DNA of 64,000 nucleotides from Nitrosopumilus sp. K4 (GCF_018128925.1 NZ_CP067007.1:1578330-1642329); one strand, 5' to 3'; shown: positions 1 through 7,720, counted from the first letter of the stretch. Translations and numbers: made by a program. The notes: generated from the letters alone by a model not told the origin.

Positions 1-230
1 GTATCCATAATTGCAGAAACCACGGATTGTACTACAGAATCTTGTACTACAGTCACGATAACATCAGTTGAATTAAATTCAATTTGATGACCTCCTATTT
101 CAGGTCTATCTCCAGCTCCTTGTCCCAAAGATTGAATTAATGTCACACCACCTACTCCTTCTTTTTTAGATATGGCATTTACCACTTTTTTTGACATTTC
201 ACTTTGAACTATTGCTTCTACTCGCTTCAT
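1..230 (-). CDS. P-II family nitrogen regulatory protein (GlnB/GlnK-like), partial
   Basis: Only the first 76 codons lie in the window; the 3' end runs off the left edge. The protein starts MKRVEAIV and keeps the ferredoxin-like P-II fold pattern: first strand, helix, then GVGGVTL and a second sheet half, DVIVTVVQDS. P-II proteins sense 2-oxoglutarate and ATP/ADP and bind partners such as Amt transporters through the T-loop. The T-loop here (about residues 34-53, GQGAGDRPEIGG) is short and has no tyrosine at the usual uridylylation site, so control by uridylylation is unlikely. The ATG at 230 lies about 30 nt after a TTTTTAAAT box, consistent with a leaderless mRNA. The gene is divergent from the cupredoxin gene. 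Confidence 0.85.
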   Translation of the reverse strand, partial: MKRVEAIVQSEMSKKVVNAISKKEGVGGVTLIQSLGQGAGDRPEIGGHQIEFNSTDVIVTVVQDSVVQSVVSAIMD

Positions 231-280
231 AATTGGAATCTGAATATCGACGATTTAAAAATATGCATTATATATTTTCA

Positions 281-311
281 AATATCAAAACTGAATTTCA
301 AATTTGATATT
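281..311. promoter_or_regulatory. inverted repeat in divergent promoter (candidate operator)
   Basis: The arms AATATCAAA (281-289) and TTTGATATT (303-311) are exact reverse complements, separated by 13 nt, so arm centres are 22 bp (about two helical turns) apart. The repeat sits between the P-II gene and the cupredoxin gene, just upstream of the probable cupredoxin TATA box. Geometry fits a dimeric repressor or activator site; the regulator is unknown. Confidence 0.45.
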
Positions 312-320
312 CATATCTAA

Positions 321-328
321 TTTATATG
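321..328 (+). promoter_or_regulatory. TATA box for the cupredoxin gene
   Basis: TTTATATG lies 24-31 nt before the GTG at 352, the spacing expected for an archaeal TATA element with transcription starting at or next to the start codon. It decides the start of the cupredoxin gene, since the longer reading (TTG at 304) would begin upstream of this box. Confidence 0.5.
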
Positions 329-351
329 AAAACCAAAGTTGTAGAATTGTA

Positions 352-1341
352 GTGAAAATTCTCTTAATTCTTTCTATAATGGGCTTAATTGGAATTCCTT
401 ATGCATTTGCAGAAGAATACGTTATTGATATTCCATTTGGAGCTTACAATCCTGAGTTGAACACTCCAGCAGAAGTGTGGTATAATCCCCCTCAAATTTT
501 TGTCAAAGTAGGTGATACTGTAACTTGGTATAACGATGATAGAGAGGGTCATACTGTAACTAGTGGAGTAGATTCAGGAAGATTTGGGTGGATGAGAGAT
601 AATTTTGGAACTCCAGACGGTCTTTTTGATAGTGATAGATTCATGCCAGGCGAATCATGGTCTTATACATTTGATAAACCTGGTTCTTTCTCTTATTTTT
701 GTACAATACACCCATGGATGGCAGGAATTGTAATTGTTGAAGAACAAATTCCTGATTATCCTCATGATGCAACTGGAAAAGAAATAACATTTCCACTGTT
801 AATGTACACTCCAGACAGAGCCATTGAAGTAAATCTTACATGGGATCCCCCTGTGATTAGAACCCATGAAAAAATCCAATTTGTCTATCAATTCTACGAT
901 CCTATGACAAACTCTAATCTTGATAAAATGAAATATGACATAATAATATTTCAGAATGGAAAAGAAGTTTTTCATGATGAGGGATTAAACCAAATTGGTG
1001 GAGATTATCGAAATTTTGTATTTAGTGAATCTGGTTCAATAATTATCCGAATAGAGGGAATTCACTCTCCTTCGATTTTTGCTGAAGAAAGTGTTACAGT
1101 TTCTGGAGTCATAGAAAACAAGGCACAAAGATCCGTTGATTTTACTGCTGTAGTTTATGATAATCCGGAAAAAACCAGTCATGAAACTTATCACACCAAA
1201 CCTGCTCAACGACTCCAGTTTTATTATGAATTAATGATAATCATTATTCTTGTTCCGGGTGTATTGTTTATCGGCGCATTACTTTGGTTAAAGAGGAAAC
1301 CAAATGCTACACAAACCAAACCTGGTGCTGTTAAAATCTAA
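352..1341 (+). CDS. membrane-anchored cupredoxin (plastocyanin-like blue copper protein)
   Basis: A predicted extracytoplasmic electron carrier of 329 aa. From GTG 352 it begins with a signal peptide (KILLILSIMGLIGIPYAFA), followed by a plastocyanin domain with the complete type-1 copper set: His67 in GHTVTSG, then Cys117, His120 and Met123 in FCTIHPWM. A second beta-rich domain of unknown role follows, then a C-terminal helix (LMIIIILVPGVLFIGALLWL) with a basic tail that anchors it to the membrane. An in-frame TTG at 304 would add 16 residues but lies upstream of the TATA box at 321. Ammonia-oxidising archaea use many such proteins in place of cytochrome c; the exact redox partner cannot be told. 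Confidence 0.88.
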   Translation: MKILLILSIMGLIGIPYAFAEEYVIDIPFGAYNPELNTPAEVWYNPPQIFVKVGDTVTWYNDDREGHTVTSGVDSGRFGWMRDNFGTPDGLFDSDRFMPGESWSYTFDKPGSFSYFCTIHPWMAGIVIVEEQIPDYPHDATGKEITFPLLMYTPDRAIEVNLTWDPPVIRTHEKIQFVYQFYDPMTNSNLDKMKYDIIIFQNGKEVFHDEGLNQIGGDYRNFVFSESGSIIIRIEGIHSPSIFAEESVTVSGVIENKAQRSVDFTAVVYDNPEKTSHETYHTKPAQRLQFYYELMIIIILVPGVLFIGALLWLKRKPNATQTKPGAVKI

Positions 1342-1376
1342 AATAATAAAAAGAAATTAAAAATGATTGAACTTTT

Positions 1377-1676
1377 CTAATCGATTAGTTCGGTCCAACC
1401 TTTGACGAAGACTGAGTTCTTGTAGAGTGGAACTGGTTGTCCAACAGTAAAGTCCATTGGTCTCATCCAAAAGATTGCCTTTGTTGGGCATACACCAATG
1501 CATGCACCATCAGAAATACATCTTTCTGGGTAGAAGACAAATGCTTTACCTCTCTTCCAGCCTTCAACTGGTTTTACTCTAAGTACATCTGGTCCTAATG
1601 AAGTACAGATTTCTACACATAGTGCACATCCAATACACATTTGTTCACCGATGTCTGGAATAATTCCTACTGGCAT
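1377..1676 (-). CDS. 4Fe-4S ferredoxin, probably two-cluster (7-Cys) type
   Basis: A 99-aa soluble electron carrier. The first motif is CIGCALCVEIC (CxxCxxCxxxC); the second, CISDGACIGVCP, has only three cysteines (C-x5-C-x3-CP), giving seven in all. That pattern suggests one [4Fe-4S] and possibly one [3Fe-4S] cluster, though this is inferred. I chose the ATG at 1676 over the longer start at 1730: an AAATTATATTAA box lies about 33 nt before it, and the extra N-terminal 18 residues look non-conserved. It is a single gene converging on the cupredoxin gene and could serve oxidoreductases such as 2-oxoacid ferredoxin enzymes. Confidence 0.85.
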   Translation of the reverse strand: MPVGIIPDIGEQMCIGCALCVEICTSLGPDVLRVKPVEGWKRGKAFVFYPERCISDGACIGVCPTKAIFWMRPMDFTVGQPVPLYKNSVFVKGWTELID

Positions 1677-1777
1677 AACGAAATAAAGTCCGCTTTTGAT
1701 CTTAATATAATTTGCCCAAAAAATTGTCATTATAACGGCGTTTCAATTTCTTAACGGTGTTATAATTTTGATCGCAA

Positions 1778-2386
1778 TCACTTTTGTTCAATCTTGAAAA
1801 TTTTCCCTTGATTTTTATTCAAAATTTTGAGAAACAATGCCTTTTCATCCCCATTTAGATAAAAGATTCCCGCATTTTTTGATTCAATAATGTGTCTTCC
1901 TCCAGGTGATAATACCCACCCTTCATTTTCCTTCTTTCTTGCCATTGCAGATACGACAATTATGGAATTCTTTTGTTTTGAAATCGATGATAACAACATT
2001 GTAATTGCATTAATGAAAATTCCAGATTCAATTTCATCAAACATGTTGTTTAATCCATTAAAAGAGTCTATTATGACTAAACATTGTTTTTTAGATATTT
2101 CTTTTGCAACATCTGAAAAAATTCTCTTAAAACTTTCTTTGACTGGCTGATATATCTTCACTTTGTTATTTTTTGGAATCATTTTAGAAGTAACATATCC
2201 TGAATAGAGTAAATCAAAATCCAAAAAAATTACAGAAAGATCAGTTGATTCTATAAGATAATTTAGAAATTGAGATTTCATAAATGGCTCAGAAGATAAA
2301 ACCATGTTAGGATTTTTATTTGAAAATTCTCTGAAAATTTTTTCTAGAGTATTATCTAAAACCTGCTCAGGATTTTTATCCAACAA
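1778..2386 (-). CDS. RecA/KaiC-fold protein lacking a P-loop
   Basis: A 202-aa protein with the layout of a RecA-superfamily ATPase core. Strand LSVIFLDFD (50-58) is followed by helices, then a Walker-B-like strand CLVIIDSFNGL (102-112), a strand SIIVVSAM and a final beta hairpin. The place where Walker A should be (residues 30-40, LSSEPFMKSQF) has no GxxxxGK[ST], so ATP hydrolysis is unlikely. Such degenerate RecA folds act as structural partners, for example Elongator subunits Elp4-6; any role here is inference. Divergent from the class V aminotransferase gene with 26 bp between them, so the two may share a control region. Confidence 0.5.
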   Translation of the reverse strand: MLDKNPEQVLDNTLEKIFREFSNKNPNMVLSSEPFMKSQFLNYLIESTDLSVIFLDFDLLYSGYVTSKMIPKNNKVKIYQPVKESFKRIFSDVAKEISKKQCLVIIDSFNGLNNMFDEIESGIFINAITMLLSSISKQKNSIIVVSAMARKKENEGWVLSPGGRHIIESKNAGIFYLNGDEKALFLKILNKNQGKIFKIEQK

Positions 2387-2412
2387 TAATTAAGCATATT
2401 ACAGATATAATA

Positions 2413-3564
2413 ATGAATTTAGCCTCAAAAGACATCTCATCAGATTTTCCAAATTCTGGAAAAATTTACCTCAACAACGCTTCTGTTTCATTAATGCCGA
2501 TGCAGAGCATTCAGGCAATGCATGATTTTTTAATTGATTATAATTCTATTGGTCCTGATTCTATTGACTCTGAACCATTTATTTCAGAAAAATTAAGTAA
2601 TGTTAGAAAAATAATTTCAAAAATTATTAACTCCCAACCAGATGAAGTAGTTTTAACACAAAGCACTACTGACGGAATTAATATTGTAGCAAATGGACTT
2701 TCATTTAATGAAAATTCAAATTTAATCATTAGAGGTCTCTCTAACGAACATCATGCAAATTTGTATCCTTGGCTAAGACTTGAAAATAAAACTGAAATTA
2801 GGAATCTATCTATAGATAAGAATGGCTTTTTTGATTTTAATGAATTTGAGAGTTTTTTAGATGAAAATACAAGTCTTGTTTCTTTAAGTCATGCATTATA
2901 CAATACTGGTTCTATTTTGCCTGTAGAAAAAATTGGTAAAATTACCCAAGAAAAAACTCCATTTTTTCTTGATAGTGCACAAACAGTAGGATGTCTTAGT
3001 GATGTTGATGTAAAAAAAATCCAATGTGATTTTATGTCCTTTAATGGTTCAAAATGGCTTTGTGGTCCTATGGGAACTGGTCTGTTTTATTGCAGTAGAA
3101 AATCTAGTGATTTACTTGAACCTACTTCTATCGGAGGAGAATCAGCTATGGTTTATGAAGAAAAAAATCTTGCATTCAAAGATCTTCCCGACAAATTTCA
3201 GACAGGATTTAGAAACTATGTTGGAATAATAGGCCTGGAATCATCTGCAAATTATCTTGAAAAATTTGGTTTTGAAAATATACGAAAGAAGAATCTTTAC
3301 TTGTCAAAAATCCTTCGAGATGAACTTGCTAAAATTGATGACATAATCCTTTATGGACCAGATGATCCTGAAGTCAGAACAAGTATTGTATCATTTAATA
3401 TCAAAGGAACTCAACCACAAGAAATTGTTGAAAAATTAGAAAAACAGAACATCATTCTTGCAGTGAGGGAAATTTCTAACACAAAAATTGTTCGAGCTTC
3501 ACCTCATTTTTACAATTCAGAATCAGAAATTATGACAGTTGTTGATGCAATAAAGAATCTATAG
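2413..3564 (+). CDS. class V aminotransferase-fold PLP enzyme
   Basis: 383 aa, fold type I PLP enzyme of the SufS/CsdA/isopenicillin-epimerase group. STTDGINIVANGL fits the phosphate-binding region, DSAQTVG the aspartate that contacts the pyridine nitrogen, and NGSKWLCGPMGTG the Schiff-base lysine. The loop that holds the catalytic cysteine in SufS reads RASPHFYNSESE, with no cysteine, so cysteine desulfurase activity is doubtful. Substrate unknown; an epimerase, lyase or aminotransferase role is possible. Its last 6 bp overlap the convergent Lrp-type gene. Confidence 0.8.
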   Translation: MNLASKDISSDFPNSGKIYLNNASVSLMPMQSIQAMHDFLIDYNSIGPDSIDSEPFISEKLSNVRKIISKIINSQPDEVVLTQSTTDGINIVANGLSFNENSNLIIRGLSNEHHANLYPWLRLENKTEIRNLSIDKNGFFDFNEFESFLDENTSLVSLSHALYNTGSILPVEKIGKITQEKTPFFLDSAQTVGCLSDVDVKKIQCDFMSFNGSKWLCGPMGTGLFYCSRKSSDLLEPTSIGGESAMVYEEKNLAFKDLPDKFQTGFRNYVGIIGLESSANYLEKFGFENIRKKNLYLSKILRDELAKIDDIILYGPDDPEVRTSIVSFNIKGTQPQEIVEKLEKQNIILAVREISNTKIVRASPHFYNSESEIMTVVDAIKNL

Positions 3565-3831
3565 ATTTTCTTGTTCCTCAATTACCATCATGGTAAGTGT
3601 GGATTGTACTTTGCTGATTTTTCTTATCTTGTTTGTAATAATTGCTCTCAACTTTTCAGCATCATCTGATGATAACTTCAAAACAATGTCATATACTCCA
3701 TAAACTCCTTGAACTTCATATCTGATGTCTTCATCAGAAAGAATTTTCTTTACTTCATCTATGATGGATTCATCTGAACCGAGATCAGAATTTAAAAGAA
3801 CATAAGCCGTTGGCACATTCCAGATTTTCAT
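3559..3831 (-). CDS. stand-alone Lrp/AsnC ligand-binding (RAM) domain protein
   Basis: 90 aa made of only the RAM effector domain: a beta-alpha-beta-beta-alpha-beta pattern with YEVQGVYGVYDIVLKLSSDD in the middle, as in the C-terminal half of Lrp/AsnC regulators. There is no helix-turn-helix, so it cannot bind DNA by itself. Proteins of this kind form oligomers that bind amino acids and may modulate full-length Lrp proteins, such as the one encoded at 40745-41647. The ATG is within MKIWNVPTAYVLLN, which fits the family start. Confidence 0.85.
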   Translation of the reverse strand: MKIWNVPTAYVLLNSDLGSDESIIDEVKKILSDEDIRYEVQGVYGVYDIVLKLSSDDAEKLRAIITNKIRKISKVQSTLTMMVIEEQENL

Positions 3832-3894
3832 TGAACAGTATTTAACCTTTCACAGATCTCTAAAACTGATAAAATACTATCTACATAGACAATT

Positions 3895-4536
3895 ATGAAA
3901 TTACTAGATCTTACATTAACTATTTCAAAATCTATTCCAAATTTTCCTGGTTCCCCAAAACCACAATTCATACCATGGTCCTCTATCAAAGAAGATGGCT
4001 ATAATCTTGAATTATTGTTTTTGAGTTCTCATACAGGAACACATCTTGACGCTCCTTATCATTTTGATCAAAATGGAACTAAAATCCACCAAATACCAAT
4101 AAGTAGATTATTTGGAAATGCAGTTCTTGTAAAGATTCTAAAGAAAAAAAACCAAGCCATTACAAAAAATGATATTCTTTTATTTGAAAAGAAAAATGGA
4201 AAAATCCCAAAAAATTCATCAGTAATATTCTTTACAGGTTGGCAAAAATACATCAAAAAGGATTTTTATTTTTTAGAAAATCCAGGTTTGTCTGAATCAG
4301 CAGCAAATTATCTATCTTCAAAAAAAATTAATTTGGTTGGAATTGATTCACCAAGTATAGATCTAGGAAAAAATAAAAAATTCATAGTTCATAAAATTCT
4401 ATCAAAGTATAACATCTTAATTGTTGAAAACCTTGCCAATCTAAATAAAATCAGAAAAAATAATTTTGATTTTGTCATATTACCATTGAAAATTAAGGAT
4501 GCAACAGGTTCACCGGTAAGAGCTATGGCAATCTAA
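3895..4536 (+). CDS. cyclase-family metal-dependent hydrolase (kynurenine formamidase-like)
   Basis: 213 aa. The signature HTGTHLDAPYHF (near residue 50) carries the metal-binding HxGTHxDxPxH motif of Pfam Cyclase enzymes, which hydrolyse N-formylkynurenine or isatin or act on related amides and lactones. GIDSPSIDLG and the ending ATGSPVRAMAI match the conserved C-terminal part of the family. No tryptophan-catabolic genes lie nearby, so the substrate stays open. Its stop shares a CTAA tetranucleotide with the stop of the convergent radical SAM gene. Confidence 0.85.
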   Translation: MKLLDLTLTISKSIPNFPGSPKPQFIPWSSIKEDGYNLELLFLSSHTGTHLDAPYHFDQNGTKIHQIPISRLFGNAVLVKILKKKNQAITKNDILLFEKKNGKIPKNSSVIFFTGWQKYIKKDFYFLENPGLSESAANYLSSKKINLVGIDSPSIDLGKNKKFIVHKILSKYNILIVENLANLNKIRKNNFDFVILPLKIKDATGSPVRAMAI

Positions 4537-5594
4537 CTTGCATAATGAAATCTATTTCTCTTATAATTTTTTGATAGTTTACCAATTATAGGAATTTGGT
4601 TTCCACATGATTTACATTTGTTATCTTCATCAAGATTGTATTCTTCAATATCAAAACCAAATCTTTTGATTGCAATATTGTTACATTCTGAACAATATGT
4701 ATGCTCTAATGGATGACCTGCAACGTTTCCAATATATGCATACTTTAATCCGACTTTCTTTGCAATCTCATAATGTTTTTCTAATGTTTTGACAGGAGTT
4801 GATTCAAATTCCATCATTTTGTAATCTGGATGGAAACGTAGAAAGTGGATTGGCATTTCTGGACCAAATTCATCGTAAATGAACTTACACAATTTTTCAG
4901 CATATTCTAAACTGTCTCCAACTTCAGGAACAACCAAATCTGTTATTTCTACGTGAATTTTTGTCTTATCACGAATCTCAATTAATGTATCAAAAACAGG
5001 TTTTACATCTGGAACTCCAATATACTTTCTAGTAAAACTTGGTTCGGCATTTCCTTTAAAGTCCACCGTAATTGAATCTAGGAATTCACCCATCATTTTT
5101 ACAGATTCAGGCGTATCATATCCATTTGAAACAAATACGTTGTACAGATCTTTTTTGTGAGCTAATACACCACAATCTCTTGCAAATTCTATGAATATTG
5201 ATGGCTCATTATACGTATAGGCTATTCCATCTGCCTTGTTGTTAAGCGCAGTTTCAACAACCTGTTCTGGAGTCATATCCACACCTTCAATTTTTCTTCT
5301 TTGACTGATGTCATAATTTTGACAATACTTGCAAAGCCAATTACAACCAGTAGTTGCAATGGAAAATACCTTTGAGCCTGGACGAAAGTGTGTAACCGGC
5401 TTTTTCTCTATTGGATCAACATGTCCTGCAATTACTTTTCCGTATACAAACAAGTCTAATTTTCCATTCTTATTTCCGCGAATTCCACACAATCCTATTT
5501 GCCCCTCTTTCATCTCACAATATCTAGCACATGCTGTACAACGAACCTTGTTATCTGGTAATTTTTCATATAGAATTGCTTCTTTGCCCATCAT
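4533..5594 (-). CDS. amrS: AmmeMemoRadiSam-type radical SAM protein
   Basis: About 353 aa. CNWLCKYC (CxxxCxxC) binds the radical SAM [4Fe-4S] cluster. An N-terminal Cys set (CTACARYCEMKEGQIGLCG) and a C-terminal zinc-ribbon-like pair (YCSEC and CKSCG) are typical of AmrS, formerly classed as pyruvate-formate-lyase activating enzyme-like. AmrS usually works with Memo and AMMECR1 proteins, neither of which lies in this window; its reaction is not established. Start choice: of TTG 5600, TTG 5597, ATG 5594 and ATG 5591, ATG 5594 is about 26 nt after a TTATATGCATAA box. Confidence 0.88.
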   Translation of the reverse strand: MMGKEAILYEKLPDNKVRCTACARYCEMKEGQIGLCGIRGNKNGKLDLFVYGKVIAGHVDPIEKKPVTHFRPGSKVFSIATTGCNWLCKYCQNYDISQRRKIEGVDMTPEQVVETALNNKADGIAYTYNEPSIFIEFARDCGVLAHKKDLYNVFVSNGYDTPESVKMMGEFLDSITVDFKGNAEPSFTRKYIGVPDVKPVFDTLIEIRDKTKIHVEITDLVVPEVGDSLEYAEKLCKFIYDEFGPEMPIHFLRFHPDYKMMEFESTPVKTLEKHYEIAKKVGLKYAYIGNVAGHPLEHTYCSECNNIAIKRFGFDIEEYNLDEDNKCKSCGNQIPIIGKLSKNYKRNRFHYAS

Positions 5595-5671
5595 CAACAA
5601 TACACGTTTTATGCATATAAGATGAATCCCTTATTCGTAATCCTAAAAGTATAGAAAGTTCATGTAGATAC

Positions 5672-6166
5672 ATGAGCAAGCCAGGTAATCTATGGAGAAA
5701 AGTCCACGGAAAAATTACTAAAAAACCAACAAATTTCTCATGGTTAATTGAAGAAAAATTAGCAGGTTCTGGAATGCCTACTAGCTATGATGAATTGGAA
5801 TGGATTCTAAACCAAGGTGTAAAATCCATTGTAACAATGACAGAAAACGCATTACCAGAAAACTGGGTTAAAGAAATTGATTACTTGCATGTTCCAACTC
5901 CTGATTTTACCGCTCCAGATATGGAACGTATTGATTTGGCTGTGGATTTTATACATGAACAAATTTCAGAAAATCAATCTGTAATGGTTCATTGTGCTGC
6001 TGGTATGGGGAGAGCAGGAACTATTCTTGCATGTTATTTGGTAAAATATCAAAACTTTTCAGCACAAGATGCAATTACAAAAGTAAGAGAAGAAAGACCC
6101 GGTTCAATTCAGTCAGAAGTGCAAGAATTAGCTATTGGGTTTTATGAAAAACATGTGGGAAGCTGA
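5672..6166 (+). CDS. dual-specificity/tyrosine protein phosphatase
   Basis: 164 aa cysteine phosphatase. The active-site loop HCAAGMGRAGT fits HCxxGxxR[ST], with Cys as nucleophile. An upstream aspartate in VPTPDFTAPD fits the general acid loop. The whole protein is one catalytic domain with no signal peptide, so it is cytosolic. Substrates could be phosphotyrosine/phosphoserine proteins or small phosphorylated molecules. It stands alone, transcribed away from amrS. Confidence 0.85.
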   Translation: MSKPGNLWRKVHGKITKKPTNFSWLIEEKLAGSGMPTSYDELEWILNQGVKSIVTMTENALPENWVKEIDYLHVPTPDFTAPDMERIDLAVDFIHEQISENQSVMVHCAAGMGRAGTILACYLVKYQNFSAQDAITKVREERPGSIQSEVQELAIGFYEKHVGS

Positions 6167-6169
6167 AAC

Positions 6170-6316
6170 TCAGATAAATTCTGAAACTAGTTTTCCATCT
6201 ACTATTTTGATCTTTAGTGTTTTATTTTCTTGAAATACTAAAGTCAAACCGCCTTCAGAATTAGGATCTTCAACTTTTACAAGTTCTAACATTTTGATCT
6301 GATCAAATTTTCCCAT
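6170..6316 (-). CDS. small conserved-looking protein, paralogue of the upstream gene
   Basis: 48 aa, MGKFDQIKMLELVKVED... ending in LVSEFI. It aligns along its length with the 50-aa product of the gene just upstream: both have a V(E)xPxxEGG(L/I)T(L/F) core, then a FxxNxxLxIKxxDGK hairpin. Predicted as a small all-beta protein. The gap to the upstream stop is 10 nt, with GGTGA between, so the two are likely cotranscribed. Function unknown. Confidence 0.65.
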   Translation of the reverse strand: MGKFDQIKMLELVKVEDPNSEGGLTLVFQENKTLKIKIVDGKLVSEFI

Positions 6317-6326
6317 TCATTTTCAC

Positions 6327-6479
6327 CTATTCTGGAATTGAAACTGTTTCTATTTTTCCGTCAGCTACCTTGATGAACAAAAACCTATTATCTTTAAAGA
6401 TAAAAGTGATCCCACCTTCTTTGTCAGGTTCTTCGACTTCAAGTATTGGTTGACCTAATAGACCATCGTATTTTGCCAT
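6327..6479 (-). CDS. small conserved-looking protein, first of a tandem pair
   Basis: 50 aa, MAKYDGLLGQPILEVEEPDK... ending in IETVSIPE. The ATG is at 6479 and the TAG at 6327. It shares the EGGITFIF and NRFLFIKVADGK pattern with the next gene, showing a local duplication. No known domain recognised; a beta-hairpin-rich mini-protein is likely. The pair lies downstream of the 178-aa unknown gene in the same direction (30 bp apart) and may be in its operon. Confidence 0.65.
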   Translation of the reverse strand: MAKYDGLLGQPILEVEEPDKEGGITFIFKDNRFLFIKVADGKIETVSIPE

Positions 6480-6509
6480 GCTGATTATCTAAAAAAGTTC
6501 CTTATATCC

Positions 6510-7046
6510 CTAATTGATTGTAATTTCAATCTCTTTGGAATTATTCTTGATGTTTCCTGGTTCTGTATATTCATGTTTTTGCCAAGATGCAAATACCTCA
6601 GCTGAAACCTTATGTTTGCCTTTTCCTAACTCTGATGCTTTACATGTGATTTTTTCACTAAAATCAAACAATTCCTGTCTAACTTCTTCTTCTGAAAGTC
6701 TGATGAATGGCTCAAAATTTTTGGCTACCTGAACCCAAATTCGCCTATCTTTCATTGGGTTTACCAATTTTGGATTCCGTGTCCAAAAAATAGATGCTTT
6801 TCTATACGTATCAATAGTTTTTCCAACTTCTTTTTTCCTAAAACCTCCTGATGTGAGTTTTATTCCGTATTTTAGCTTAAACGAAACATCATTTTTGTTA
6901 TATGCATTAGTCCAATTTGTCTCATTAAAAGAATCTCTGAGATCTCCTTCTATTGAAAAATTGACTGTGATTTCTACAGTATCATCCATAGAATATTCAT
7001 CCTTATTTTTTACCAGTTCTATGCTGGAAATCTTGCTTTCTGCCAT
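6510..7046 (-). CDS. hypothetical beta-rich protein
   Basis: 178 aa, no signal peptide or membrane helix. Alternating hydrophobic patterns (DTVEITVNFSIEG, DVSFKLKYGIKL, KHKVSAEVFASW, SKEIEITIN) suggest an immunoglobulin-like beta sandwich. It is charged and probably cytosolic. Not recognised as a named family; probably lineage-specific. It heads a leftward set with the two tiny paralogues at 6170-6479 and is divergent from rpo11. Confidence 0.6.
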   Translation of the reverse strand: MAESKISSIELVKNKDEYSMDDTVEITVNFSIEGDLRDSFNETNWTNAYNKNDVSFKLKYGIKLTSGGFRKKEVGKTIDTYRKASIFWTRNPKLVNPMKDRRIWVQVAKNFEPFIRLSEEEVRQELFDFSEKITCKASELGKGKHKVSAEVFASWQKHEYTEPGNIKNNSKEIEITIN

Positions 7047-7094
7047 GACTGCTCATAATGATTTATATCCACAATAAGTGCTTTTTCCGAATAC

Positions 7095-7373
7095 ATGCAA
7101 GCTCAAGTAATTAGTTCAGAACCAAAAGAAATTAGTCTTTCAATAAAGGAGACTGATATTGGAATCCTTTACATTATTCAGCATGAGCTTCTTAAGGAAT
7201 CAAATATTGATTTTGCTGGTGTTATTGTTAAACACCCATTGACAAATGAATGCTGGATGCGAATTAGCTCGAGTACTAAACCTCTGGGTGAGATCAAAAA
7301 GGCAACAGATTCAGCAATAAAAATGGCAGATGAGTTTAAACAATTATTTAATTCCAAAATTCAGGTAAAATAG
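7095..7373 (+). CDS. rpo11: DNA-directed RNA polymerase subunit Rpo11 (L)
   Basis: 92 aa, matching archaeal RpoL/eukaryotic Rpb11. The pattern ETDIGILYIIQHELLKESNIDFAG followed by VIVKHPLTNECWMRI is the dimerisation half that pairs with Rpo3 to form the alpha-like assembly platform of RNA polymerase. Length is normal for the family. The stop codon is directly followed by the ATG of tfs, so the two are cotranslated, and pcn follows after 35 nt. Confidence 0.93.
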   Translation: MQAQVISSEPKEISLSIKETDIGILYIIQHELLKESNIDFAGVIVKHPLTNECWMRISSSTKPLGEIKKATDSAIKMADEFKQLFNSKIQVK

Positions 7374-7685
7374 ATGAAGTTTTGCCCTAACTGTGAGGTC
7401 AAATTAAAAAAAAGTGATTCTGGACTTCAATGCCCTAAATGTGATTATGTTGAAGGCGGAATATCTAAAAAAACTAAAAAGGTTATCGAAGAAACAGAAT
7501 CTGAATTTAATGTATTAGCAGAAAATGAAGGAGAAGAAGCACTACCAACAATTAAAATTGAATGTGAAAAATGTGGAAACGATGAAGCAGTATGGTGGAT
7601 GTTGCAAACTAGAAGTGCAGATGAACCTACAACCCAATTCTATAGATGTACAAAATGTAGATACACATGGCGTAACTACGCATAA
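7374..7685 (+). CDS. tfs: transcription elongation/cleavage factor TFS
   Basis: 103 aa, the archaeal TFIIS-like factor that stimulates transcript cleavage in backtracked RNA polymerase. The N-terminal zinc ribbon is CPNCEVKLKKSDSGLQCPKC; the C-terminal ribbon is CEKCGNDEAVWW...CTKCRYTW. The acidic catalytic pair sits in RSADEPTT on the hairpin of the second ribbon, as in active TFS/TFIIS. It starts on the base after the rpo11 stop, a logical pairing of polymerase subunit and polymerase cofactor. Confidence 0.94.
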   Translation: MKFCPNCEVKLKKSDSGLQCPKCDYVEGGISKKTKKVIEETESEFNVLAENEGEEALPTIKIECEKCGNDEAVWWMLQTRSADEPTTQFYRCTKCRYTWRNYA

Positions 7686-7720
7686 CGTTTAACTGGAACA
7701 TTAAGTTCAACAGTATTAGC

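Noticed and set aside
304-351. TTG 304 start for the cupredoxin
   Set aside because: Lies upstream of the TATA box and spoils the signal peptide; GTG 352 fits better.
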